64,000 nucleotides of DNA, taken from positions 3,693 to 67,692 of the forward strand of contig NZ_JH651384.1 of the NCBI RefSeq assembly GCF_000260135.1, in the 5' to 3' direction. Within the stretch, counting starts at the first letter, position 1; every line of letters starts with the position of its first letter. This document shows, piece by piece, positions 48,043 to 58,200 of the stretch. Both the position numbers and the translations under genes were made by a program. This stretch comes from Thiothrix nivea DSM 5205 (GTDB taxonomy: Bacteria > Pseudomonadota > Gammaproteobacteria > Thiotrichales > Thiotrichaceae). The notes beneath the pieces are model-generated. The model was not told the DNA's origin. It ran no database searches and saw nothing but the letters and a program-made list of their open reading frames with translations.

Positions 48043-50566
48043 TTTTTTCAATCCTGGCTGTCTGGTTGGCCAGAGCAGCCTCGGGTATGCCGCCAAGGGC
48101 ATACCACTGTTTCAGCAGGGGCAGCGCATCCAGCGCCGGGTCATGCTGTTGCTGGCGGCTGAGCATGGCCTGGGGCAATTGCGCGACCTGATACTTCATG
48201 CGTGACTGCTGGAATTCGGTTGGGGTTTCCACGCCGAGCAGGATTTCCAGTTGCAGGCACAGCAACTCACCGCTTGAGCGGTTGGCGATTTGCTCATTGG
48301 CACTGGTTTCTACCTGTTTATTGAGTAGAGACTGCGCGGCCAAGTTGTCCAGTTCCGCCAGTTGCTGTTGCTGGCGTTCCAGTTCCTGCTGGCGTTTGGC
48401 ATCGGCTTGACGGGTTTCTTCGGCAGCGCGGGCGTCACGCTCCTGTTGTTGTTGCTGGCGTTCATCGCGGGCGCGGGCGAACAGGGTGTCCATCGGTTCG
48501 CGGAACTGTTTCCACAGGCGTTGTTCGTCAGACGGGCGGGAGCCGAGGGTAATTTGCCAGGCCGCTTGCAATGCCTTGGCCTGTTCAATGGCTTGGCTGG
48601 TGTCGGCTGATTCCAGCAGTGCGCGGGCTTGCATCACCAGTTGTTCGCGCTCTTGCCAGTTGCGGGTGCGCTCGACCTTGAAATGGGTTTCCAGGGCATC
48701 CATGGCGGCTTTGAAACGGGTATTGATGCTGCCCCAGGCTTTGTGGCTGACGGCTCCGGCGTCTTTCCATTGTTTGCGTAACTGGTTGGCCTGGGCTTGC
48801 AGGGCGCGCCAGTCGGCGTTATCCCAATCCGTTGTGTTGTCGAGCGTTTCCAGTTCGTTGCAGATTGCCTGGCGTTGTTTGAGGTTGGCTTCGCGTTGCT
48901 GACCCTGTTCGGCGAAATATTGTTTGCTGGGTTCATAGGCTGCGCTGACGGTGGAGTCAAATGTTTTCCATAGCAGGCGTTGTTGCGCAGGTTCCATTTG
49001 TGCCAGTTTGCGCCATTCTTCGCGTAAACCTTGAATTTTTCTGGCGCGTTCCTGTGGGTCAATTTCATCTTCTTCGCGCAGGTGTTCGGCGGTTTCGATC
49101 AGCTGGCGGCGTGCTTGATCCGTTCCCCAGCGCCGCCAGTCCTGAATCTCCCGCAGGAAGGGCGTCAGCATCTGGAGGCGGCGCTGGAAGAAGGCGAGAT
49201 CCTTACCAGGCAAATCGGTTTCCTTCAGGTCGACCGTCAGCGCCTTGTGGATTTCGATGGCTTCGCCGTATTGCTCCGTTTCCAGATGGCCTTCCAGTTT
49301 TTTCAGGGATACGCGCAGTTCTTGCAGGGCATTTTCCTGCTGGCGTTTTTGCTTTTCCAAGCGGCTATTGAGGGTGCTGATGGAACGGTGGAATTGTTGT
49401 TCCAGTTCACCGAGGCTGTTGCGCAAGGTGCGGGGGCGTTTGCTGCCAGTCCATTCGCTTTGCAGGGTCAGAATGTCTTTGCTGTGAATGGGTTGCTGGC
49501 GGTTTTTCAAGTTGTCGGCAGCTGCACTCAGGCGGGTGAGCGTTTCCAGGGCTTGCAGATCCTCAGCCATGGCGTTGCGCAGGTGACTGATTTCTTGCTG
49601 GCGTTGCGCCCAGATGGTGTCCAGTTTGTCCTGCTCTGCAGCGGGTAGCTTGCCTTGCTGATCCCATTGTTGTTGCAGACCGGCAAGGGTGGCATCTAAC
49701 CGGCCGAGGCTTTGTTGCTCCGGGGTATGCTGTAGCTGGCGTAGCAGTTCGGAAGCGGCAGCCAACAGCTGTTGGTGCTGATCCCGTAGTGGGCGCAGGC
49801 TGGCTTCCTGTTGTTCATGTGTGGCCAGCCGCTGGTTGAAATCTTCCCCGGCATCGGTAAAACGTTGCTGCTGGGTTGCGCTGGCGTTTCTGGACAGGCT
49901 GCGCCAGCTTTGTTGCATGACTTTCAGACGGGTTTTGTCCTGTTCCCAGGAACTATTTTTGCCCAGGTTTTCAGCTTCGGCACATAGCTTTTCAATGTCT
50001 GCCTGCCGTTGTTGCTGTTGCTGCTCCTGTTCCAGGCGTTCCTTGATCAGCTGGCGTAGGCGCTTGTTGTTCTTGCCGTGGGTTTTTTCCAGTTCTTTCA
50101 GCTTTTCAATGTCATCCAGATGTTGTGCAGCCAGGTACTGGATTTCACGGGAAGTATCGTTGCTGGCAATGCTGAACAGCAATTCCTGGTCTGCAATGAC
50201 GCCAATGGCCTGATGGCGCAGTTTTACGCCACGGGTAGGGTCGCGGGCGATGCTGCGTAACAGGGCAGGGTTGTTTAGCCAGTGGAAAACATCAGCCAGC
50301 AAGTGGTCGTGGTGGTGGTCAGTGCTCGCCAGCCCAACCAGCCGCTGACGGGCGCGCTCGCCGATGGAGCCAGGCGAATGCCCCAGTTGCACCAGGGTCG
50401 GCAAGTGGGTCAGACGCACGACGGCTTCCATGCGGACGGCGCTGTGCGGATCGGTTTGTGCTAGCCGGATCAGCTCAATGCTGTCACCGGCCAGGGTATC
50501 CAGTGCCTGAATACGCACTGTTGCGTCAGCATGTTGCCACTTTGGTTTGAAAAAATTGCCTAACAT
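48008..50566 (-). CDS. Large coiled-coil protein with DUF349 repeats
   Basis: 852 residues. The N-terminal 170 residues look like HEAT-type repeats (LTHLPTLVQLGHSPGSIGER, YLAAQHLDDIEKLKELEKT). The rest is Gln/Arg/Glu-rich helix with repeated DUF349-like units marked by W-x8-W spacing (LREEWRKLAQMEPAQQRLLWKTF shortened as EEWRKLA and RLLWKTF; QLRKQWKDAGAVSHKAW). The function of DUF349 proteins is not settled. The gene is 27 bp downstream of metG on the same strand and overlaps rdgC by 35 bp tail to tail. Confidence 0.85.
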   Translation of the reverse strand: MLGNFFKPKWQHADATVRIQALDTLAGDSIELIRLAQTDPHSAVRMEAVVRLTHLPTLVQLGHSPGSIGERARQRLVGLASTDHHHDHLLADVFHWLNNPALLRSIARDPTRGVKLRHQAIGVIADQELLFSIASNDTSREIQYLAAQHLDDIEKLKELEKTHGKNNKRLRQLIKERLEQEQQQQQRQADIEKLCAEAENLGKNSSWEQDKTRLKVMQQSWRSLSRNASATQQQRFTDAGEDFNQRLATHEQQEASLRPLRDQHQQLLAAASELLRQLQHTPEQQSLGRLDATLAGLQQQWDQQGKLPAAEQDKLDTIWAQRQQEISHLRNAMAEDLQALETLTRLSAAADNLKNRQQPIHSKDILTLQSEWTGSKRPRTLRNSLGELEQQFHRSISTLNSRLEKQKRQQENALQELRVSLKKLEGHLETEQYGEAIEIHKALTVDLKETDLPGKDLAFFQRRLQMLTPFLREIQDWRRWGTDQARRQLIETAEHLREEDEIDPQERARKIQGLREEWRKLAQMEPAQQRLLWKTFDSTVSAAYEPSKQYFAEQGQQREANLKQRQAICNELETLDNTTDWDNADWRALQAQANQLRKQWKDAGAVSHKAWGSINTRFKAAMDALETHFKVERTRNWQEREQLVMQARALLESADTSQAIEQAKALQAAWQITLGSRPSDEQRLWKQFREPMDTLFARARDERQQQQQERDARAAEETRQADAKRQQELERQQQQLAELDNLAAQSLLNKQVETSANEQIANRSSGELLCLQLEILLGVETPTEFQQSRMKYQVAQLPQAMLSRQQQHDPALDALPLLKQWYALGGIPEAALANQTARIEKIRQALQPPLAQ

Positions 50567-50593
50567 ACGCTTTTTTGTCTTCTTTTGGTGCGA

Positions 50594-52627
50594 TTATTTG
50601 ACGCGCATTCCGGGCTCCGCACCCGTGTCTGGCGTCAATATAAACAGGTCTTTGCCGCCAGGGCCTGCTGCCAACACCATGCCTTCGGAAACACCGAAAC
50701 GCATTTTACGTGGGGCAAGGTTGGCAACCATGACGGTCAGGCGGCCTTCCAGATCGGCAGGATCATACGCTGATTTGATGCCTGCGAATACATGGCGGGT
50801 TTCCCCACCCAGATCGAGAGTCAGTTGAACCAGTTTGTCTGCCCCTTCGACAGACCCGGCCTTGATGATTTTGGCCACGCGCAAGTCGAGTTTGGCAAAA
50901 TCGTCATACTGGATGGTTGCGCTGATGGGGTCATCGGCCAGCGGGCCGCTTGCTTTGATGGTTTCTGTTGGTACAGGTATGGCCTGTTGATTGTCTTCAA
51001 GCATGGCATCCACCATCGCTGTTTCCACGCGGGTCATGAGGGCGGTGAACTTGGCGATTTCGTGGCCAACCAACGGGGTGGCCGTGCTTGCCCAGGTCAG
51101 TTCACCGGCATTCAGGAAGCTTTCTGCATCCGCCGCCAGTTGCGGCAGCACCGGCTTCAGGTAGGTGACAATGGCGCGGAACATATTGATGCCTTGGGTG
51201 CAGACATCCTGCACTTCGGCCAGTTTGTCGGGGGCTTTGGCCAGCACCCAGGGTTTTTGTTCGTCAACGTACTGGTTAGCTTTATCCGCCAACGCCATGA
51301 TTTCACGCATGGCCTGGTTGTAGCGGCGGGTTTCGTAAAGCTCGGCGATACGTTCGGAAGCGTCGCTAAACTCCTGATAAAGCGCACTATCTGGCAGACT
51401 GGCTGACAGTTTGTTGTCAAAGCGCTTGCTGATGAAACCGGCGCAGCGCGAGGCGATGTTGACCACCTTGCCTACCAAGTCGCTGTTGACCCGCGCCACG
51501 AAATCTTCGAGGTTGAGGTCGATGTCATCCACACCATTGCTAAGCTTGCTGGCAAAGTAGTAACGCAGCCATTCCGGGTTCAGGTGCTTGAGGTAGCTTT
51601 CCGCCTGGATGAAGGTACCGCGTGATTTGGACATTTTCGCCCCGTTGACGGTCAGAAAGCCGTGGCAATGGACGGCTGTCGGGGTACGGAAACCCGCCCC
51701 GTGCAGCAGCGCAGGCCAGAACAGGGTATGGAAGTAGGCGATGTCCTTGCCGATGAAATGATACACTTCGGCATCACTATCCGGTTTCCAGAACGCATCG
51801 AAATCCAGACCCACGCGTTCACACAGGTTCTTGAAACTGGCCAGATAACCGATTGGCGCATCCAGCCATACGTAGAAGTATTTGTCGTCGGTGTCCGGGA
51901 TTTTGAAACCCCAGTAAGGCGCATCGCGGGAAACATCCCAGTCGCTCAAGCCTTGGTCGGACTCAAACCATTCCATCTGCTTGTTGGCGATTTCCTTTTG
52001 TACTGCGCCGCTGCCCAGGAATTCGCGCAGGAATGCCTCGAAATGCCCGAGCTTGAAGAAATAGTGTTCGGTTTCCTTCTCGACTGGCTTCGTACCTGAG
52101 ATGGCGGAAACGGCATTTTTCAGATCGGTCGGGGAATAGGTCGCGCCACAGGCTTCACAGTTGTCGCCATACTGGTCGGGCGCGCCGCAGCGCGGGCATT
52201 CGCCCTTGATGAAGCGGTCGGGCAGGAACATTTTCGCCTGCTCGTCGTAAGCTTGACGGATGGTGCGTTTTTCAATATGCCCGTTGTCACGCGCCGCCTT
52301 GTAAATGAATTCGGCGAAATAACGGTTTTCGTCGGAATGCGTGCTGTAGTAATTGTCGAAACCGACATTGAAACCGGCGAAATCACGCTGGTGTTCCTCA
52401 CCAATACGGGCAATCAGTTGTTCCGGCGTGATGCCTTCCTGCTGGGCGCGCAGCATGATGGGCGTGCCGTGGGTGTCATCGGCGCAGACGTAATAGCATT
52501 CGTTGCCGCGCAGCCGCTGGAACCTTGCCCAAATGTCGGTTTGGATATATTCAACCATGTGGCCGAGGTGGATGGGGCCGTTGGCATAGGGAAGGGCGCT
52601 GGTGATGAGTATTCTTCTTGGCTTCAT
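50594..52627 (-). CDS. metG: Methionyl-tRNA synthetase
   Basis: 677 residues, long form with the tRNA-binding tail. The HIGH motif is HLGH (residues 21-24) and KMSKS lies around 330. Zinc cysteines are in [20 protein letters not shown]. The C-terminal EMAP/Trbp111-like OB domain begins near [20 protein letters not shown] and ends the protein, which would allow dimer formation. Charges tRNA-Met in the cytoplasm. Confidence 0.97.
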   Translation of the reverse strand: MKPRRILITSALPYANGPIHLGHMVEYIQTDIWARFQRLRGNECYYVCADDTHGTPIMLRAQQEGITPEQLIARIGEEHQRDFAGFNVGFDNYYSTHSDENRYFAEFIYKAARDNGHIEKRTIRQAYDEQAKMFLPDRFIKGECPRCGAPDQYGDNCEACGATYSPTDLKNAVSAISGTKPVEKETEHYFFKLGHFEAFLREFLGSGAVQKEIANKQMEWFESDQGLSDWDVSRDAPYWGFKIPDTDDKYFYVWLDAPIGYLASFKNLCERVGLDFDAFWKPDSDAEVYHFIGKDIAYFHTLFWPALLHGAGFRTPTAVHCHGFLTVNGAKMSKSRGTFIQAESYLKHLNPEWLRYYFASKLSNGVDDIDLNLEDFVARVNSDLVGKVVNIASRCAGFISKRFDNKLSASLPDSALYQEFSDASERIAELYETRRYNQAMREIMALADKANQYVDEQKPWVLAKAPDKLAEVQDVCTQGINMFRAIVTYLKPVLPQLAADAESFLNAGELTWASTATPLVGHEIAKFTALMTRVETAMVDAMLEDNQQAIPVPTETIKASGPLADDPISATIQYDDFAKLDLRVAKIIKAGSVEGADKLVQLTLDLGGETRHVFAGIKSAYDPADLEGRLTVMVANLAPRKMRFGVSEGMVLAAGPGGKDLFILTPDTGAEPGMRVK

Positions 52628-53478
52628 TGCTTGCGTCTGATTGTCCTGATGAGAGCGTGATAAGGTATCAGGTTGCAGGGGATTGTGCTACTGCCTTTAC
52701 CCTGGCCATAAAAGGCGGTTAGGGTAAAAAAGGGCGACCAAGCCTACAATACAATCTTCAGAGCAGGAGTTAATAGGAGCTGATAATGGGTGAAAACGCG
52801 AAAATGAGCCTGACGGCCAAGGTTCTGGTTGGCATGGTGCTGGGCATTCTGGTGGGTTTGTTGATCAATGTGACCGGTTTGAACGCGCCGGGCAGTTTTA
52901 TCAACGAATTCGTGGTAAACGGTTTGTTTCATGTGGTTGGCAAGCTGTTTGTCAATGCCCTGAAAATGCTGGTGGTGCCGCTGGTGCTGTTCTCGCTGAT
53001 CTGCGGCGTGTGCGGGATCGGCAACCTCAATACGCTGGGGCGGGTGGGTTCCAAAGCTTTCTTGTTGTACATCATGACGACCGCTATCGCCATTGCCACC
53101 GCCATACTGTTCGCCGCTTCGGCAGGTATCGGCCAGGGTATGGGGGTAAGGTCTGATGCGGCATTTACGGGCAAGGAAGCGCCGCCGCTGACGGATGTTT
53201 TCATCAACATCATTCCGGGTAACCCGATTGCCGCGATGGTCAATGGTGAAATGTTGCAGGTCATTTTTTTTGCCATCCTGGTTGGTGTTAGCCTGTTAAT
53301 GGTGGGCAGGAAGGCGAAAAGCTTCATTGCAGGCGCTGAAATTGGCAATGAAATCATGATGAAAATGGTCGGCATTGTGATGGCGGCGGCACCTTACGCG
53401 GTGTTCGCCCTGATTGCCAAGTCGATGGCGGAACTGGGGCTGGATTTGCTGGCGCAACTGGCGGGTTATGTGCTGGTA

Positions 53479-54480
53479 TAGTCTTTTCATTTTAGTCAGC
53501 TACAATAGGACGGATGATCAACTTCCCCATCCTTCATCATGCCGACTTACTACTCTAAGGATCTCCGTGAACGTGTTGTTGCTGCCTATGACAAGAGCAA
53601 ACATAAATCCCACGTTTGTGGGACGTTTTCCATAGCCCGCAGCACCCTGGACAAATGGTTGGCCCTGAGGGAAGAAACCGGCAGCCTCCAACCCCGGACA
53701 CATCCCCGCCCTGGGCACAGCCATAAGGTGAAAGACGTTGAAGCTTTTCGGCAATGGGTGGAGAGCGAAACCCCGTTTGAACGCATCGAGGATTTGCTGC
53801 CACGCTTTGAAGCGCATTATGGCAAGGCCATTTCTTATCGTGGCCTGCATAAATGGCTGCAACGGATCGGTTGGAGCCATAAAAAAAACGTTCTTTCTAC
53901 CAGCAAGCCAAACCGCTAGACCGCTGGGTTTTCCTGTGGCTACTTGGGCATCTGGAGAAAAAATACGGTCAGGATCATATCCTGTTTGCGGACGAGGCAG
54001 GATTCTACAGCACCGAACGCTATGAGTGGGGCTGGGCAAAAAAAGGGGAGCCTTGTGACATCCCCCGCCCTGGAGGCCGGGGACATAAACGCAACTGGAT
54101 CAGCGCTATCCGCGCCTCTGATCAAAGCTGGCAAATGCCGTGGGTAGTGACCGGCAACATTAACCGGATGATTGTTGAACAATGGTTGGAAGCCTTGGGA
54201 AAATCGTTGCAGCAAGGTCAGGAAAAGCCCAAACCTTATGTGCTTGTCTGGGACAATGCGAGCTTCCATTTAGGCGGTGACCTGGAGGCGATTGCCATGA
54301 AATACCAGATTCGTATCATTCAGTTACCCGCTTATTCGCCTGATCTCAACCCCATCGAGCAATGCTGGGCAACCTTGAAACATTATGCGCGTCTGGCCAT
54401 GGGAAAAGGTAGCACCCTGGACGACGCGATTGATTACGCATTCAACAGACAAAGTGTAGCCGACTAAAATGAAAAGACTA
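53479..54480 (+). mobile_element. IS630-family insertion sequence, 1,002 bp
   Basis: The terminal inverted repeats match over 19 bp (TAGTCTTTTCATTTTAGTC at 53479 and its complement ending at 54480). The target TA is duplicated (53477-53478 and 54481-54482), as expected for IS630/Tc1-mariner. It carries one transposase gene expressed by frameshifting. The clean junctions and intact host frame point to a recent insertion. Confidence 0.95.
53539..54467 (+). CDS. IS630 transposase, made by a -1 ribosomal frameshift
   Basis: The first frame (53539-53919) encodes the helix-turn-helix part (YYSKDLRERVVAAYDKSKHK, SIARSTLDKWLALREE). At a run of eight A bases (53880-53887) the reading must slip by -1 to continue as RSFYQQAKPLDRWVFLW. 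The catalytic part follows with DDE-type motifs HILFADEAGFYS, VLVWDNASFHLGG and YSPDLNPIEQCWATLKHY, ending at 54467. The A-run slip is a known way for IS630 members to make the full enzyme (about 310 residues). An indel error is possible, but the site type argues for programmed shifting. Confidence 0.85.
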
Positions 54481-55159
54481 TACTGGTTGCCGCCCTGTTC
54501 TTCCACCTGTTCATTACCCTGATGCTGACGCTGAAACTGTTGTCGGGGCTGAACCCCTTCACCTTTATCAGCAAAATGCGCAATGTGCAGGTGTTTGCGT
54601 TCAGCACTGCCAGTTCCAACGCCACCATTCCTGTCACTTTGCGCACTGTGACCGAACGCCTGGGCGTCAATAATTCGGTGGCGTCTTTTACCGTGCCGTT
54701 TGGTGCGACCATCAACATGGATGGCACCGCCATCATGCAGGGGGTGGCGACGGTTTTCATCGCCAATGTCTATGACGTGGAACTGGGCATGAGCGGTTAC
54801 CTGACCGTGATTGCCATGGCGGTGTTGGCTTCGATTGGTACGGCTGGGGTACCGGGCGTTGGCCTGATCATGCTTTCGATGGTGTTCACCCAGGTGGGTT
54901 TGCCGGTGGAAGGGATTGGCCTGATCCTGGGGGTTGACCGCTTGCTGGACATGATCCGTACTGCTGTCAATGTTTCCGGCGATGCCGTGGTTTCCACCAT
55001 CGTTGCCAAAAGCGAGGGCAAGCTGGATCAGTCGGTGTATGACGATCCGGATGCCGGCGTGGTTACGGATGATGCCCTGGAACTGGATGAAGCGGTGGAG
55101 CAGGAACTTGCTGGTGTGGTTGAGGCTACCCATTCACGTAAGGAATAGTGTGCTGAAGA

Positions 55160-55254
55160 CCCTCACCCCCCAACCCCCTTTCCCAGAGGTAGAGGGGGAG
55201 CAAGAGAGGTGATGCTTTTCTTAGCCACTCTACCTCTAGGGGTTGGGGTGAGGG
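55160..55254. repeat. REP-like long inverted repeat between convergent genes
   Basis: CCCTCACCCCCCAACCCC at 55160 pairs with GGGGTTGGGGTGAGGG ending at 55254, and inside it AGAGGTAGAG pairs with CTCTACCTCT. The left half contains AGGGGGAGCAAGAGAG, also present at the guaB-guaA junction. It may serve as a bidirectional terminator between the symporter and the giant-protein gene. Confidence 0.8.
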
Positions 55255-55266
55255 ATGTAAATCCCC

Positions 55267-58200
55267 TTACTGGTACAACCCCCCCCGCACAATGTAGTTG
55301 GCGGCAAAGTCAGTGTTGAGCGGGTGCAGGATAATGTTGCCCACCAGCAGGCTGGCGTCATTGTTTGGCCCGCTGGAGAGGGTTTTGCCGTCCATGTTGA
55401 GGTCGCTCGCCAGATAACCGCGCATGATGAAGTTGGTGTTCGCCTGCTGGTTTTCCGTGTCGGTGATGACATTGCCCAGCAGGGTGGTGACATCGTTGCC
55501 TGGCCCGTTGGCCGTCAGGGTGTTACTGGCGTTGAGGTCGCCTGCCCACATCATGGCAACTTTGCCGACAACTAGGCGGCTGTCTTCCCCCTTGACCGCA
55601 GTTGAGGATGACGCCAGGTTAAGCAGCCTGGCGGAATGGTCGAGGCTGATGGGGCTGGCGCTGACAATGCCCAGATGGTTGCGGTGGCGCACGCTCACGT
55701 AGTAGCTGCCTGCCGGGGTATTGGCGAAATGCAGGTCGGGGGAACCGGTTTGCGGATCCACCAGGTCGCCGTCACGCTGCAACATGACTGCGCGGGTGGC
55801 GGCAATCGTGCCCAAGCTGCTGCGCAGGTCGACCAGCGCCCAATCCACGATGGCGTTATTGCCGGTGGCTTCCCGCACCATCGCACTGAGGGTTTCAGTT
55901 CCCGCGTGGTTGAATGGCGCGGCCTTGTAGGGTTGCTGGGCTGGCAGCAAGCCCTGGGTGTTCAGCGCATCCGACATCAGGCCGGAAGCGCTGTCGTAAG
56001 CCCCCTGTAGCAAGGTGCGAACATTGAGTAATACCCCATCGTCGGTACTATTATTCACGACCGTGACCTTGAAAGTTTTCTTGCCGCTAAGGCCGCCGTC
56101 ATCGGTAACGGTGACTTCCACTTCGTACAGGTTGTCGCGGTTGGTGTCCGTCGGCGCATCGTAATCCGGGATGCCACGGAAGCGCAGGATGCCGGTTGCG
56201 GGCGCAACCTCGAACCGGCTGGCGTCGACGCCACCGGTAATGCTGTAGGTGAGGCCGCTGCCTTCCGCCGTGCCAGCATCCGGGTCTTGTGAAATGATGT
56301 CCAGCACATTGGCGGACGAGTCTTCATTGAACGTGACTGCCGCAGCCGAGGTGATGATGGGCGCTTCGTTGACATCCATGACCTGGATGCTGAAATCGCG
56401 GGTGTATTGTTGCCCGTTGGCGTAGGTCGCCGTGATCTGGAACTGGTAGACATTGTCCTTGTCGCTGTCCATCGGCACTTCGTAGTTGCCGGGCGCAGGC
56501 AGGTAGCCGGGCGGCACGATAGCACGGGTTTCGGCATCAGCACGGGCAGACTTGGTGATGACGATGTTCGGGTTAACCATCTGGATGGTCTGGCAATCCG
56601 CTGTGGTTGAGCTGCCAGTAGTAATGGTGAAATATTTTCCATCATTGCCCTTCAGCGCATAGGTAATGGTATTACCGCTTGCATCCTTGGCTTTGATGAA
56701 GGCAACGATGTTGCTGTTTTCATCTATGACCAGGTCGGCTGGTGGGAGGGACGGGTCGTTGACCCACTCTTCACAGACCGTGGTGGTGGTGCCGGTGACG
56801 GTTCCCGAGAATTCGGAGGTTTCCCTGAATTCTGCGCCTTCCATGCGGGTCAGGGTCACGGCCAGTTTGTCCGTGCCGTTCAAGACCTGGTTGGCGTTGA
56901 AGGAGCCTTTGTAATTCTGGTTGCCGCTGGTGGTAACGGTAATGTTGCGTCCACCCAGGTAAATCTGGCCTTCACCGTGGCCGCTGGCGTCTGCTGTGCC
57001 GTTCTTGAAGAATTCCATCCGGTAGGTTCCGGATACCACATCAAGGTCAAAGTCATAGGTGATGATCTTGCTGCCATTGGTGATGCCCAGGGTCTTGAAC
57101 TCAGGGTAGTTAAGCAGGCTGTTCGGGCCGTTGTCAGTATCGCCGACATCATTTTCAGTTACGCCGTAAGCGTCTTCAGTACCACCAACAAGACCAACAA
57201 GATCAATACCTAGCCCGCCATTGCCGTGGATACTGTTGCCCAGGATGCTGTTGCTGTTTGTGCTGCCCTGCACATTGACGCCATCACCGCTGAAATGGGT
57301 AATTTCCAGACTGCGGATTTGGCTGCCGGTGCTGCCAGCGACCAGCGTCAGGCCATTGCCAGCACCGCCGTTGCCGTTCAGTTCAATCACGGGTACGGCG
57401 GTGGTGCTGTTGAAAGTGGCCTGTTTGCTGCCGTCCAGGATCAGGGGTTGGTTGATGTCAGGCAGGAAACTGTTCAGGGTAATGGTCCAGACGCCGCCGC
57501 TGTAGTTCGGGTCGGTGGTCGCGAGTTTCAGGACGGCGTTTTCCTTGCCTGCTGGCAAACCGGCCTGTTGCAAGGCTGCGTCACCACCCAGCAGGTTGGC
57601 ATTGAGGATGAACTGGCGCAGGGAACCCGCGCCGCTATCATTGGTGTTGCTCACCGTATCGAAGTTGAAACCGAAATTCACGTTGGTGAGATCACTTGCT
57701 GCCACGGTGACGGCTTGTGCTGCTGTAGCACCCGCCGTGGTTGCCAGGGCTGAATCACTACGGTAGGTGATGACGCCCAGTTCCGTACCTGCGCCATTGT
57801 GGGGGCGGGTAGACCCGACGCTGTTAACGTCCAGCCGCACGGTATAGCTGCCTGCCAGGATGCCGGTGAACGTGTAATTGCCGCCGCCCGCCGTTGTGGT
57901 AGTGGCAACGATGGTATTGGAGCTGTCGAGCAATTCCACGGTTGCGCCATCAATACCGGCCATGCCCTGGGTTGCGTCGAAGCTACGCGCGGTTCCGCCG
58001 TAATTCACGTCTTCAAACACTTTGCCGGACAGATTCTTGGCCGCTGCTGCCGTAACTGCTGCCGAGAATTCGGAGGTATTGTTGCTGGCATCTGTCGCTG
58101 TGGAGGTAATGTAGGTTCCGGAAGCAACCGTTGGCAGGGAAACCGTGAAGCTTGCATTGCCGCTGGCGTTGGTTGTAACCGTAGTATTGCCCAAATAGCG

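Larger units (their letters stand above)
52786..55148 (+). pseudogene. Dicarboxylate/amino acid:cation symporter (DAACS), split by IS630
   Basis: The 5' part (52786-53478) ends in LAQLAGYVLV and the 3' part (54483-55148) resumes LVAALFFHLFITLM. Removing the IS and one TA copy restores a 452-residue protein with no frame change. The C-terminal part carries the family hallmarks: FAFSTASSNATIPVTLRTV (the serine-rich loop), FGATINMDGTAIMQGVATVF and TAGVPGVGLIMLSMVF. The family imports C4-dicarboxylates, glutamate or similar with sodium or protons through the inner membrane. GGAG precedes the ATG. With the IS in place the first half ends at the TAG formed at the junction. Confidence 0.92.
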
